Assembly (NCBI RefSeq): GCF_010586825.1
Contig: NZ_JAAAGB010000001.1
Span: forward strand, 1,116,001-1,180,000
From: Draconibacterium mangrovi
GTDB lineage: Bacteria > Bacteroidota > Bacteroidia > Bacteroidales > Prolixibacteraceae
DNA: 64,000 nucleotides
Reading direction: 5' to 3'
Shown here: one piece after another, positions 55,256 to 64,000 of the stretch
How the letters are laid out: each line of letters opens with the position of its first letter
Numbering within the stretch: position 1 is the stretch's first letter
Notes under the pieces: model-generated
Database searches by the model: none
The model's input: only the letters and a program-made list of their open reading frames with translations
What the model was told of the DNA's origin: nothing
Translations under genes and position numbers: made by a program

Positions 55256-55699
55256 ATGAAGAAGCTTGTAATTCTTTTTTTCCTTGGAGTTTATGCTTTG
55301 GCAGGTTTTGCTCAAGAGGCCGATCAAATTGTTGGCATTTGGTGGAACGATGAAAAAACTACCAAAATTGAAGTTGAAAAACAGGATGGAAAGTACATTG
55401 GAACCATCGTTTATATGATTCCTGAAAAATATGAAAACGGACAACCTCCGAAAGACGATGAAAATCCGGATCCGGCATTACGCGACCGGTCGATAATTGG
55501 TATACAAATTTTGAGTGGGTTTGAATACGATGCAAAAAAAGAAGAGTGGAAAAACGGCACTATTTACGACCCAAAATCGGGGAAAACATACGACTGCTAT
55601 AGTTGGATGGAAAACAAGGATGTATTAAATCTTAAAGGTTTTGTTGCCGGAATACGAATGTTGGGCCGCAGCTCGGAGTGGTATCGAACAACGCTTTAG
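55256..55699 (+). CDS. DUF2147 exported protein
   Basis: A 147-residue protein from the ATG at 55256 with a signal peptide (about 1-19, ends AGFAQ). Starting at 55187 would place 23 extra residues before it. The remaining part is a small beta-barrel-like DUF2147 domain with GIWWNDEKTTKIEVE, GTIYDPKSGKTYDC and a final LGRSSEWYRT. The family is found in many Bacteroidota, is exported and has no established function. It is divergent from the penicillin-acylase gene across about 83 bases. Confidence 0.88.
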   Translation: MKKLVILFFLGVYALAGFAQEADQIVGIWWNDEKTTKIEVEKQDGKYIGTIVYMIPEKYENGQPPKDDENPDPALRDRSIIGIQILSGFEYDAKKEEWKNGTIYDPKSGKTYDCYSWMENKDVLNLKGFVAGIRMLGRSSEWYRTTL

Positions 55700-55710
55700 T
55701 TGTACATAGT

Positions 55711-55790
55711 TGTCATTTCGAAGGAGGCACGACTGAGAAATCTGTTTCTTAAATCATACAGATTTCTCCTCATTCTTCGTCGAAATGACA
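55711..55790. repeat. Nested inverted-repeat element
   Basis: Outer arms TGTCATTTCGA and TCGAAATGACA (55711-55721 and 55780-55790) enclose inner arms GAGAAATCTG and CAGATTTCTC (55735-55744 and 55759-55768). It lies between convergent genes and could form a long hairpin, but resembles the dispersed palindromic elements found in many Bacteroidota genomes. Confidence 0.75.
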
Positions 55791-55810
55791 GCATTTGATG
55801 AACTCAAAAA

Positions 55811-56590
55811 TTACCCCGAAACCTGAACATCAAAACCTTCTTCGCGAACTCTTTCTGCTATGGAATTCAGATCTTCCAACGAAACTTTTTCAAGTGTTTC
55901 AATTGGGGTATCGCGGGCAATCGTATAAATCATTACCTGCAGTGGTTTTATTTTTTTTAGCAAATCAATCCATGCCGAAATCTCTTTTTCAGTGGTATTA
56001 TCAACGGTTTTGCCTTTATAAGTTCCGCGCACAAACATGGTTTGAATAATCACCTTTCCGTTAAAAGCAATCAATTGTTCGATGGTATCCGAGAGCTTGA
56101 AATTCCCTTTTGGGCAATCCAGCAACTTTACGGTTTCTTCAAAAGCCGAATCCAGTTTCTGAATGTTGTCTTTTATTTTCAATAAAGCCTCAAAAACCGA
56201 TTTGCGGTGAATCATAGTTGCATTGGAAAGCACAGCAATTCGGGCATCCGGAGTGATCTCGTTGCGCAAGGCAATAGTGTCGTCAATAATTCCGGCAAAC
56301 TCGGGATGCAAGGTTGGCTCACCATTTCCGGCAAAAGTAATCACATCGGGCAGTTCATTGGCAGCAACCATTTCGTGCAGTTTAACTTCCAGTCGCATTT
56401 TCACATCAGCCCGTGATGGGAATGACACTTTTTCCTTGTACTCGCCCGGTGTAAAACCACACTCGCAATAAATACAGTCGAACGAACAAACTTTGGCTTC
56501 GGTAGGCAGTAAATTTATACCCAGCGAAACACCCAAACGGCGGCTTTTTACCGGCCCAAATATTATTTTATCGAATAAAAATGTTGCCAT
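55811..56590 (-). CDS. Radical SAM protein
   Basis: A 259-residue radical SAM enzyme. The cluster motif C-x3-C-x2-C is CSFDCIYC (C35, C39, C42), and the following glycine-rich strand GNGEPTLHPEF matches the SAM-binding region. A further CECGF follows the third cysteine. Related proteins in Bacteroidota are annotated only as radical SAM. It is encoded next to a coiled-coil membrane protein. Substrate unknown. Confidence 0.88.
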   Translation of the reverse strand: MATFLFDKIIFGPVKSRRLGVSLGINLLPTEAKVCSFDCIYCECGFTPGEYKEKVSFPSRADVKMRLEVKLHEMVAANELPDVITFAGNGEPTLHPEFAGIIDDTIALRNEITPDARIAVLSNATMIHRKSVFEALLKIKDNIQKLDSAFEETVKLLDCPKGNFKLSDTIEQLIAFNGKVIIQTMFVRGTYKGKTVDNTTEKEISAWIDLLKKIKPLQVMIYTIARDTPIETLEKVSLEDLNSIAERVREEGFDVQVSG

Positions 56591-56686
56591 AGAATAGATC
56601 TTTACAGTTAATAAATCACTGAAAAGGTTTGATTTTTAAAGGAAAGTCAGGCATTGCCTGCTGAACAAAATCTCGTTTTTTACCAA

Positions 56687-57589
56687 TTACTGGATCTCAA
56701 AGGTTGTTTCGCCAATTTCGTTTCCATCGGCAAACAGGTTAATGGTATAAGTTCCCGGCATCAATTCAGGTTCGTTGGTATTGTCCCAGAAAATAGCCAC
56801 CGGTAAATCCTGTCCTTCGTAAACTACCTCGCGCATTGCCGAATATTGAATTTTCAAATCTTCAAACTGAAAAACATCGTTTTCCGACTTCACCATTAAC
56901 AGCTGATCGGGGCGCATAATTCGCACATATATATTTTTTGGACCTCGTTTGGTTGTCGTGTTCTGACCCAAAACAAAGTAAATACGCAATTTGGCAGTAC
57001 GTTTGGCAAATTTGGTTTCCTTGCTTCTCTCATTTAAGGCCGTTGCTGTCAACTCGCGGGCTTCGAGCATAGCCGCACGTTTCAGGTTTTGTTGCAGCCG
57101 CTCTTTTTCCTGGTTAAGCTGTTGGTTGTGTTGTTCAACCTCTTTGTATTGCTGTTTTACCTCGCGGTTTTCGGCCATCAGCTCTTCGTTACGCCGGTTA
57201 AGCGAATCAATTTGTACCACAAAATCGCGCATAATTCCGCGCAAAGTGGTTACCTGTTTTTGGTAGTCTGAAATTTTCGAGAAGCTTACTTTTTTGGTCT
57301 GCTCCACTTCAATCAGCAAATCTTTAACCTTGTTTTGTGCCACAAACAGCTGTTCGCTAATTGTATCGTTTTCGGTTTTTAATGAATCGTAACTGGCAGC
57401 AATTTCGGTTAACTGATATTGAATGGAGTCTTTTTCAGCCGTGATTTCGTGCATTATCACTTTATGATCGCGTCGTTGCAAAAAGAACAACACTAACACT
57501 ACGGCCAATACCACAGCAAGAACAACAACAATTATATTGTTTCTCATGTCTTTCGAATCTTTCTGCATTGCATCAATCTGACTACTCAT
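56687..57589 (-). CDS. Membrane-anchored coiled-coil protein
   Basis: A 300-residue protein using the ATG at 57587-57589; a frame reaching 57658 would add 23 residues rich in basic amino acids. One helix at about 18-37 anchors it, then a long coiled coil (about 50-180, runs of E, Q, K, L such as EEQRLQQ-like heptads) leads to a C-terminal beta-rich part. No enzyme motif is present. A structural role in the envelope is inferred. It lies 96 bases upstream of the radical SAM gene. Confidence 0.75.
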   Translation of the reverse strand: MSSQIDAMQKDSKDMRNNIIVVVLAVVLAVVLVLFFLQRRDHKVIMHEITAEKDSIQYQLTEIAASYDSLKTENDTISEQLFVAQNKVKDLLIEVEQTKKVSFSKISDYQKQVTTLRGIMRDFVVQIDSLNRRNEELMAENREVKQQYKEVEQHNQQLNQEKERLQQNLKRAAMLEARELTATALNERSKETKFAKRTAKLRIYFVLGQNTTTKRGPKNIYVRIMRPDQLLMVKSENDVFQFEDLKIQYSAMREVVYEGQDLPVAIFWDNTNEPELMPGTYTINLFADGNEIGETTFEIQ

Positions 57590-57781
57590 AAACTTTATTT
57601 TTTTGTTCTGCCACCATTTAAAACGAAACAAAAATAACAATCTTTTATGCGGTGGCAAATCCGTTCAACAAATCAGTGTTTTTTATTGAATTTTAAGAAA
57701 AATGGTAAAAACAAAATTAAGATAAACAAGTGCGAACACGATTACAATTATTTTGTTTGAATAGACTAAACATTGATTATT

Positions 57782-60115
57782 ATGAAATTTAAAATACTTT
57801 CCCTAAGTCTGCTTTTGCTTTTTATTTCGCCATTTCTCTTTGCGCAGAACGAACATTACGATGCCGTAATTATCGGGCACGTAGTTTCAAAAGGCCAGCA
57901 TATTCCATTCGTAAATATTTATCTTGACGGAACCAACTACGGAACCACAACCGATGTTACCGGCCACTACATGATGGTCGACCTTCCTATCGGAGAGTTT
58001 ACTATTGTTGCCAAGATGATTGGCTACAAGGAAAGCAAAAAACAGGTGGTTTTAAAGGCCGGTGAAACCGTTGAGGTTAAATTTGACCTGGAAGAAGACG
58101 TCATTCACATGGACGAAGTGGTAATTACCGGTACAAAAACATTTAAACGGCAAACCGAAAGTGCTGTGATTGTTAATGTATTGGATGCCCAGACCATTGA
58201 AAAAGTAGCGGCACAAACCATTGCTGAATCACTGAGTTTTCAACCCGGATTGCGCATGGAAACCGACTGCCAAACCTGTAATTACACCCAGTTACGAATG
58301 AACGGCTTGGGCGGTGCTTATAGCCAGATATTAATTAACGGCCGCTCTGTTTTTAGTCCGCTTATCGGACTTTACGGCCTCGAGCAATTGCCCACCGAAA
58401 TGGTTGAACGTATTGAAGTTGTTCGCGGCGGAGCCTCTGCTCTGTACGGATCAAGCGCCATTGGCGGAACGGTAAATATCATTACCAAATTGCCGCAGCG
58501 AAATTCGTATGAAGTTACATCAAACAATTCTATTATCGGCAGCGATGCACTTGACTATAATGTAAGTGCTACACTAACCGCTTTATCGCAAAAACGAAAT
58601 GCCGGAATGTCGATGTATGCTTTTCATCGCCAGCGTGACGCTTTTGATGCCAACGACGATAATTTCTCGGAGTTGCCGGAGATAAAAAATAATTCGTTTG
58701 GAATAAATTCCTTCTTCCAAATCGACGAAGACCAGAAGATTGAAGCCAATTTCTCGAGCACATACGAATACCGCTATGGCGGGGAAATGATTGACGGGCC
58801 GGCCTATCAGGCAAAACAATCGGAAGAACGGACGCATAATGTTTTAATGGGTGGAATTGATTACACTTACAACCCGACAATGCGCACCAGCTTTGTTCTT
58901 TACTCTGCCGGCCAATACACGCAACGCGACCATTTTACCGGCATTGCACCCGATGGCGGACAGGAATTACAAGACTATAACAATGCGCCACCTTACGGCG
59001 ATTCAAAAAACTCAACCTTCCAGTTTGGAGCCCAGTTAAACCACGCCATAAACGATTTTGTTGGCGCCGGAACCAACATACTTACTTTTGGTACCGAGTT
59101 TATTTACGACGATGTTTTTGATGAAATTACGGCTTACGATTATTTGATCGATCAGCAAACCAAAAACTTTGGTGCATTTATTCAAAGTGATTGGTCGATT
59201 ACCCAAAAAACAACGCTGCTGGCCGGAGTGCGTGCCGACAAACATAATTTTGTTGATAAACTGATTTTGAATCCACGTGTTTCCTTGCTTTTAAAACCCG
59301 ATTCGTACACACAATTACGCCTGTCGTGGTCGACCGGATTTCGTGCGCCACAGGCTTTTGATGCGGATATGCACATTGCTTTTGCAGGCGGTGGAATTCA
59401 AACCATCGAACTGGCCGACAATCTGGAAGAAGAACGTTCGCAAAGTTTAAGTGCGTCGCTAAATTGGGATAAACCCACCGAAAAACACATTATTGGATTT
59501 ACTCTGGAAGGCTTTTACACTCAGCTAAAAGATGCTTTTGTTTTAGAAGAAGTTGGAACCGATAACGCCGGAAATTCGTTGATGGAAAAAAGCAACGGCG
59601 GGAAAAGCCAGGTTTACGGTGCTACTTTTGAAGCGCGCGCCAATTTCGACCGCAAACTACAAATTGAGGGAGGAATAACTGTACAAAGCAGTGAATACGA
59701 CAACGCGATTCAATGGTCAGAGGAATTACCGGGTGAGAAAAAGTATTTGCGTACTCCCGAAACTTACGGCTATTACACTCTAACCTGGACTCCAACGAAC
59801 CGGTTCAGCGCATCGCTGTCAGGAGTGTACACCGGAACTATGCTGGTTCCTCATTACGGGTTGGCCGGCGATGCTGGGACGATCGATCAGGACGTTCTTT
59901 TTGATTCGCCATCGTTTATGGAAAACAACGTAAAAGTAGGTTACACTTTCGAGTTAAAACGAATCGATTCATCGGTTGAATTATTTGGCGGCGTAAGCAA
60001 CATGTTCGATAATTACCAGGATGATTTCGACAAAGGTAAAAACCGCGACAGTGGTTATGTGTACGGCCCGGCAAAACCAAGGTCGGTTTTCTTTGGTATT
60101 AAGTTATTTAACTAG
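57782..60115 (+). CDS. TonB-dependent receptor with CxxC plug
   Basis: A 777-residue outer-membrane receptor from the ATG at 57782 (the in-frame start at 57773 would add three residues). Signal peptide about 1-21, carboxypeptidase-like domain about 30-110, plug with CQTC (C163, C166) followed by YTQLRMNGLGGAYSQILING, and a barrel to the end. The CxxC in this position is shared with the convergent receptor at 60378-62747, pointing to a common ligand class. Redox-active or metal-binding cysteines suggest metal or metal-complex uptake (inference). No Pho-like array was found upstream. Confidence 0.9.
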   Translation: MKFKILSLSLLLLFISPFLFAQNEHYDAVIIGHVVSKGQHIPFVNIYLDGTNYGTTTDVTGHYMMVDLPIGEFTIVAKMIGYKESKKQVVLKAGETVEVKFDLEEDVIHMDEVVITGTKTFKRQTESAVIVNVLDAQTIEKVAAQTIAESLSFQPGLRMETDCQTCNYTQLRMNGLGGAYSQILINGRSVFSPLIGLYGLEQLPTEMVERIEVVRGGASALYGSSAIGGTVNIITKLPQRNSYEVTSNNSIIGSDALDYNVSATLTALSQKRNAGMSMYAFHRQRDAFDANDDNFSELPEIKNNSFGINSFFQIDEDQKIEANFSSTYEYRYGGEMIDGPAYQAKQSEERTHNVLMGGIDYTYNPTMRTSFVLYSAGQYTQRDHFTGIAPDGGQELQDYNNAPPYGDSKNSTFQFGAQLNHAINDFVGAGTNILTFGTEFIYDDVFDEITAYDYLIDQQTKNFGAFIQSDWSITQKTTLLAGVRADKHNFVDKLILNPRVSLLLKPDSYTQLRLSWSTGFRAPQAFDADMHIAFAGGGIQTIELADNLEEERSQSLSASLNWDKPTEKHIIGFTLEGFYTQLKDAFVLEEVGTDNAGNSLMEKSNGGKSQVYGATFEARANFDRKLQIEGGITVQSSEYDNAIQWSEELPGEKKYLRTPETYGYYTLTWTPTNRFSASLSGVYTGTMLVPHYGLAGDAGTIDQDVLFDSPSFMENNVKVGYTFELKRIDSSVELFGGVSNMFDNYQDDFDKGKNRDSGYVYGPAKPRSVFFGIKLFN

Positions 60116-60143
60116 AAAACACAGTCGCCAAATTAAGATTATA

Positions 60144-60292
60144 TACCCTCTCTCCTGTCTCTCCCTTCACAGAAGGGAAAGACGATTAGCCTCCAAAGGA
60201 ATCGCCGTATGAGAATACATTGATTTGAAATTGCTACGAACCACAGGCCAATCGTCCTATCTTGCTGGCAGGGAAGGATAAGAGGATGGGTA
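60144..60292. repeat. Dispersed intergenic element, copy 2 (about 149 bases)
   Basis: It shares both ends with the element at 31223-31365 (start TACCCTCTCTCCTGTCTCTC, end CTTGCTGGCAGGGAAGG then GATGGGTA) while the middle differs. It sits in the gap between two convergent receptor genes. No coding capacity. Confidence 0.65.
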
Positions 60293-60322
60293 CGAATAAA
60301 ACATCCGGCTACGTTGCAAACC

Positions 60323-60356
60323 AAAAAAAGCTGCCCGGCACATTCGTCGGGCAGCC
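60323..60356 (-). terminator. Terminator of the minus-strand CxxC receptor gene
   Basis: On the minus strand GCTGCCCG and CGGGCAGC pair around ten bases and are followed by seven T. It lies about 22 bases after the stop codon at 60378. Confidence 0.85.
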
Positions 60357-60377
60357 TTAAAGCATGTATTTAAAAGT

Positions 60378-62747
60378 CTAATACAAGCTTCCGATCTTTA
60401 TCCCAAAATAAATAGTTCTTGGAGATAATGGTCCATACACATACGATGGATCGCGATCGATGCCTGTATCAAAATCTTCCTGATAACTGTTAAAGATATT
60501 TTTTACACCTCCATTCAGCTCCACTTTCATATAATCCGACAAGCGGAAATGGTAACAGAGTTTTATTCCTGTATCAAAAAACGAATCGCTTTCGCGAAGC
60601 TCACCAACTTCAGGATTTGCTAGTTCCGGGCCAAAATACGGCACCAGCATTTTCCCGGTGTAATTTCCGGTAAGCGCAATATCAAAAACAGGTGTCGGGC
60701 TAATATTTGCACTTAGATAACCGTAGGTATTTGGCGTTCTGAAAAAGCGCTTTTCGCCAAATTCCTGTTCGGCCTCAAATTCACTTTTCTGAATGGTAAA
60801 TCCCGATTGCAATTGGAATTTCTGCGATGGCGACGCGTTCAATTCAATATTAATTCCCTGCACGCGGGCACCGTCTTCGGCATTTACACGGGTGTAAACT
60901 ACAGTTCCGTTTTCATCGGGCGTGCCGTATTCGTTGGCAAACGGATCAACCAATTGAGTGTAAAATCCTTCTACCAACAGCTGGTATTGCCAATCGCCAA
61001 ACTCGTTAGAATAATCGAGCGAGGCTGTAAAACTGTTTGACGATTCCTGTTTCAGGTTCGGATCGTTTTCGTGAAGCACTTTTCTCGATCCCGACGTTTC
61101 AATGTGAAGGTCTTCATCAAAAATCTGCGGTGCTCGGAAACCACGCCCAAAACTACTTCTGAACTGCAGATGTTCAGCAATATTGTACAGCAAACTCACT
61201 CGCGGACTTATTACATCGCCATTCACATCGTCGTTGTTTTCAATTTTTTCTTCGATGTTGTAATGATCGAAACGCAAACCGGCACTAAAAACCACTTTAT
61301 CAGTTTTCCACTCCGATTGCAAAAATGCGCCGTAATTGGTCATTCCCTGGTCGGCAATTTGAGTATTTCCGTAGTGCACATCCTCCGCAGCATCGTAGTA
61401 GCCCAGTTTTTCATCTTTCAATGAACTACCGCTTGTTTCTATTCCTGAAGTAATTGTTGCCGGAGAAAACAACAGGTAGTCAATATTTCGAATGTATTGC
61501 AAACCCGCGGCATAAGTTAAATCTTCGGTGTGGCCATATGCCGACGGATCTTGCTCGGCGCCGTAATACGAACCGCGGTCAACCCCCTGCATTGATATAA
61601 AAGCCGAGAATTTATCGTTATCGCGAAGCAGCAGATCGAAATTCAACGCTCCCGAATTAATCTGGTGCTGCACACTTTCCGAAATATCAGACTCGTGCAG
61701 CGGAAGCTCGAATTTATTTCCTCCACGGCGGTCTTCATTTATATTAAAATAATCGACAGTAATTTTTCCACGGCTCGCCACACGCTGGTAAAAACGGGCC
61801 CCGATGGTTGTATTGTTGATGCTTGCCAACTCCGAATATCCATCGCCGTTGGCATCAAAAGGATCGCGTTTGCGGTGAAATCCAAAAATGCTCATCCCGG
61901 TTTTATAATCGTCGGTTACAATCGAACCGTTAATGTTAATATTGTAATCGCTGGCTGCATCGTAGTCGCCTCCGGCGCCCACAAAACTATTGTTTACAGA
62001 GGTTTCGAAACTATTTGTTACCGGATCTTTTGTAATCAGGTTTATGGTTCCGGCAATAGCGTTACTTCCATACATCGACGAACCGCCACCGCGAATAACT
62101 TCTACCCGCTCAATCATGTTGGCTGGAATCAACTCCAGACCATAAACACCGGCCAATCCGCTAAAAACCGGGCGCGAGTTAATCAGAATCTGTGAGTACG
62201 GTCCTTCCAGTCCGTTCATACGTACCTGCGAAAAACCACAGTTCTGGCAGTTGTTCTCCATACGTAATCCGGGCGAAAAATTCAGTCCTTCGCTTAGCGT
62301 AACACTTTGCACACGGTCGAATAATTTTGGATTGATACTGTTTACAATTGTTGGCGTTTCTTTGCGGCTTTTGGCATTTCTGTCGGCCGAAACCACCACC
62401 TGTTCAATACCGATGTTATCAGGTTCCAGTTCGGCCAAAATGGTAACACTTGTTTTGGCTTCCATCTTCACTTCTTTCTCAAAAGTTTGGTAGCCAATGG
62501 CCGAAATTACAACCACTTGTTTTCCAAGCGGCAAATGGCTCATTTTAAAATGCCCGGTGGCATCGGCTGCAGTACCAATGGTAGTTCCTTTAATGGTTAC
62601 AGTTGCAAACGGAATATGTTCTTCGCCCGATTTTACATCGCCAAAAAGCATGGCATCGGTTTTATTTTTATTGTCGTTCTCAGGCTCTTCTGCCGAGACA
62701 ATCTGAAATGAAAAAAATAGCAATAGAATTGCATATATGGGTTTCAT
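60378..62747 (-). CDS. TonB-dependent receptor with CxxC plug, near a His-rich protein
   Basis: A 789-residue receptor: signal peptide about 1-19, carboxypeptidase-like domain about 34-110, plug with CQNC (C167, C170) then FSQVRMNGLEGPYSQILINS, and a barrel. It is clearly a paralogue of the receptor at 57782-60115, with the same PETPx-like segments and C-terminal YVYGPLSPRTIYFGIKI (the twin has YVYGPAKPRSVFFGIKL). A His-rich protein gene lies 167 bases upstream on the same strand, which strengthens a link to metal uptake (inference). Confidence 0.9.
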   Translation of the reverse strand: MKPIYAILLLFFSFQIVSAEEPENDNKNKTDAMLFGDVKSGEEHIPFATVTIKGTTIGTAADATGHFKMSHLPLGKQVVVISAIGYQTFEKEVKMEAKTSVTILAELEPDNIGIEQVVVSADRNAKSRKETPTIVNSINPKLFDRVQSVTLSEGLNFSPGLRMENNCQNCGFSQVRMNGLEGPYSQILINSRPVFSGLAGVYGLELIPANMIERVEVIRGGGSSMYGSNAIAGTINLITKDPVTNSFETSVNNSFVGAGGDYDAASDYNININGSIVTDDYKTGMSIFGFHRKRDPFDANGDGYSELASINNTTIGARFYQRVASRGKITVDYFNINEDRRGGNKFELPLHESDISESVQHQINSGALNFDLLLRDNDKFSAFISMQGVDRGSYYGAEQDPSAYGHTEDLTYAAGLQYIRNIDYLLFSPATITSGIETSGSSLKDEKLGYYDAAEDVHYGNTQIADQGMTNYGAFLQSEWKTDKVVFSAGLRFDHYNIEEKIENNDDVNGDVISPRVSLLYNIAEHLQFRSSFGRGFRAPQIFDEDLHIETSGSRKVLHENDPNLKQESSNSFTASLDYSNEFGDWQYQLLVEGFYTQLVDPFANEYGTPDENGTVVYTRVNAEDGARVQGINIELNASPSQKFQLQSGFTIQKSEFEAEQEFGEKRFFRTPNTYGYLSANISPTPVFDIALTGNYTGKMLVPYFGPELANPEVGELRESDSFFDTGIKLCYHFRLSDYMKVELNGGVKNIFNSYQEDFDTGIDRDPSYVYGPLSPRTIYFGIKIGSLY

Positions 62748-62914
62748 AATCTTTGTAATATGTTGTTTTCAAACTACTAAATCTGTTTTTTTTAAAAAGC
62801 GACAAATCATCGCTTCATCCATCGGCAAAACACGGATTAAATGGATTACAATCCGCTTAAACACTGATGACATGGTGGTTGCACATTTTGCAACGCTACT
62901 AAGTATTTTGAAAA

Positions 62915-63268
62915 CTAGGCAGGAGGTGCCCGGGGAATGGTTTGTAATGAAACAGAAACTGGAATTTCCTGCTCATTGTAAACAATGTATTCGATATGAT
63001 CTGCGGGCACTTCAAAATTGAAAGCGGTTAGTCCCGGAGTTTCATAAAGATCGGAATGCAGCGAGGAATAAAGATTAATCTCACGCTGCGAATGGTTGTG
63101 ATTGTTTCCTGAACCATCCGAATCGGATGTTGGGTGCGAGTGGGTAACAACAATACCGTTAGCATAAACATGGGTATGCTTATTTTGTATTGATGTTTGA
63201 ACGATGTACAAATACACCGGAAGAATCAGTACAAACAGTAAATTTGTATGTTTTCTTATTAAATTCAC
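62915..63268 (-). CDS. Small His-rich membrane-anchored protein
   Basis: A 117-residue protein starting at a GTG (63266-63268); no ATG precedes it before an in-frame stop. A hydrophobic helix (about 9-25) is followed by HTH (31-33), HSHP (43-46), HNH (57-59) and further His, a pattern of metal binding. Upstream of a CxxC TonB receptor and probably co-transcribed. It may catch zinc, copper or nickel behind the receptor (inference). No family name known to me. Confidence 0.7.
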   Translation of the reverse strand: MNLIRKHTNLLFVLILPVYLYIVQTSIQNKHTHVYANGIVVTHSHPTSDSDGSGNNHNHSQREINLYSSLHSDLYETPGLTAFNFEVPADHIEYIVYNEQEIPVSVSLQTIPRAPPA

Positions 63269-63349
63269 ACAATCGATTAGAGGGAGCTAAATTAAGAACC
63301 TTTCTAAATAAAAAACATTACAATTGCTATTTTTGTATTTTATTTAACA

Positions 63350-63733
63350 ATGGCAAAACGCAGACCAATATTTAAAATCTACAGTTACGGCGAGTACTCG
63401 AAATGGGATCGGGAAAGCAGGGACATCCCAAAGATATTGGATTTTACCACTGAAATTAAAGCTGAAATTGGAACTGAGTTTGGCTATGTGTTGCACATAA
63501 AAAATGGCAAGGGTGAGAAGGTTGATTTTCAGATCGATCATCCGCCGTTTACCGATGATGAAGGGAATTTGCGTCCTCCGTTTACCGGCGAACAGTTTAT
63601 TCGCACCAACGATTACGAGTTTTATCTTGGCGATTGTATTTGGGAACCATTGGAAGACAAGCTGGGAAAATGGGAGCTAACCACCTGGTATAAAGGCAAA
63701 GTGGTTGCTCACAAAATTTTCACGTTGATTTAA
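63350..63733 (+). CDS. DUF3859-like protein
   Basis: A 127-residue cytoplasmic protein with no signal or helix. The segments IDHPPFTDDEGNLRPPFTGE (about 59-78) and FYLGDCIWEPLEDKLGKWEL (about 89-108) match what I know of DUF3859, a small beta-rich family of unknown function. A single gene on the plus strand, one base from the 3' end of the convergent gene on the right. Confidence 0.75.
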   Translation: MAKRRPIFKIYSYGEYSKWDRESRDIPKILDFTTEIKAEIGTEFGYVLHIKNGKGEKVDFQIDHPPFTDDEGNLRPPFTGEQFIRTNDYEFYLGDCIWEPLEDKLGKWELTTWYKGKVVAHKIFTLI

Positions 63734-64000
63734 CTACCTGGCTACTTTTTTCACCTCGGCCGACAATCTTTCCAAAGCGGCATCGGCAGCAGACAGCATA
63801 TCCTGAACGACCTCTTTGTAATATTGCTTCACCAGTTTTGGATTATCTTTTCCATCAGGATGAGTAGCACGCAAACGCAACTCGCGATGACTTTTTACAA
63901 TATCGCCGGCAATTTCGTATACCGCTTTTTCGTCTACTTCATTGTTATATTCCATCACGTAAAAACAATCGCTTAAAGCCATCGACATAATCAAATCAAT
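63734..64000 (-). CDS. Partial gene at the right edge, helical protein of unknown function
   Basis: The frame is open from the right edge of the window to the stop at 63734-63736, and the true start lies at an ATG within it or beyond the edge. The visible 88 residues are charged and helical with AVYEIAGDIVKSHRELRLRA and a final ALERLSAEVKKVAR, and a DGKDNPKLV piece. I recognise no family. It is convergent with the DUF3859 gene with no gap. Confidence 0.6.
   Translation of the reverse strand: MDLIMSMALSDCFYVMEYNNEVDEKAVYEIAGDIVKSHRELRLRATHPDGKDNPKLVKQYYKEVVQDMLSAADAALERLSAEVKKVAR

Noticed and set aside
57740-57750. Single TGTAATC-like heptamer upstream of the receptor at 57782
   Set aside because: It is one copy on the minus strand without an 11-base partner, so it is not evidence for a Pho box.
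62737-63021. A 94-residue plus-strand frame
   Set aside because: It runs over the 3' end of the His-rich gene on the opposite strand and the leader of the receptor gene; no known motif.
1-64000. CRISPR arrays, rRNA, tRNA, intact IS or prophage
   Set aside because: I saw no regularly spaced direct repeats of CRISPR size, no rRNA sequence, no clear T-loop and acceptor pattern, no transposase and no phage structural gene. A covariance-model scan would be decisive for tRNA.

Overview
The window is a stretch of a Bacteroidota chromosome. The evidence is four TonB-dependent receptors with carboxypeptidase-like N-terminal domains, lipoproteins with an acidic run after the lipid cysteine, promoters of the TAnnTTTG type, few Shine-Dalgarno sequences, and families such as DUF2202, DUF4405 and PiT transporters carrying a PhoU-like tail. 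Gene style and moderate GC suggest a Marinilabiliales/Prolixibacteraceae-like marine or anaerobic member, but that is only an inference. I see no rRNA, tRNA, CRISPR array, prophage or intact insertion sequence.

Two blocks are devoted to phosphorus. Block 1 (about 0.3-13.8 kb, minus strand) has a beta-helix surface lipoprotein, a TonB-dependent receptor, and a long operon in the order porin, pstS, pstC, pstA, pstB, phoU, phoB-like, phoR-like. Block 2 (31.4-43.5 kb) has a second histidine kinase/response regulator pair, two tandem PiT phosphate transporters fused to PhoU-like domains, then a receptor, a beta-propeller phytase and a glycosyltransferase. Five leaders in these blocks carry heptamers related to TGTAATA/TTTAATC repeated every 11 bases, the geometry of PhoB sites. 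Four sit a fixed 10 or 21 bases before a TAnnTTTG-like -7 box (the pit1 array is more degenerate and its offset is 31), so the blocks look like one phosphate-starvation regulon.

Between the blocks lie two other systems. At 15.7-20.4 kb is an envelope-stress or metal-type cluster: DUF4405 membrane protein, ECF sigma factor, zinc-finger anti-sigma, two Spy/CnrX-like proteins and two ferritin-like DUF2202 proteins. At 20.5-27.3 kb is a tightly packed six-gene minus-strand operon: PqqD-like protein, ATP-grasp ligase, PLP decarboxylase, a urea-transporter/M23-peptidase fusion, an outer-membrane barrel and a TPR protein. It looks like an uncharacterised pathway that makes and exports a small molecule or modified peptide, and is my best candidate for an undescribed system. 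Housekeeping genes asnS, rpoN and a PAP2-like gene follow.

The right part holds a small AT-rich accessory island (43.6-45.9 kb) with a cysteine-rich HExxH lipoprotein and a small secreted partner. It lies between a decayed RND-pump 3' end and the 3' end of an intact CzcA-type metal-efflux operon (46.0-51.6 kb). Then come a PPDK regulatory protein, a penicillin-acylase-family enzyme, DUF2147, radical SAM and coiled-coil proteins, a convergent pair of TonB receptors with a CxxC plug motif next to a His-rich protein (likely metal uptake), and a DUF3859 protein. Short dispersed repeats occupy several gaps. Both ends of the window cut through genes.
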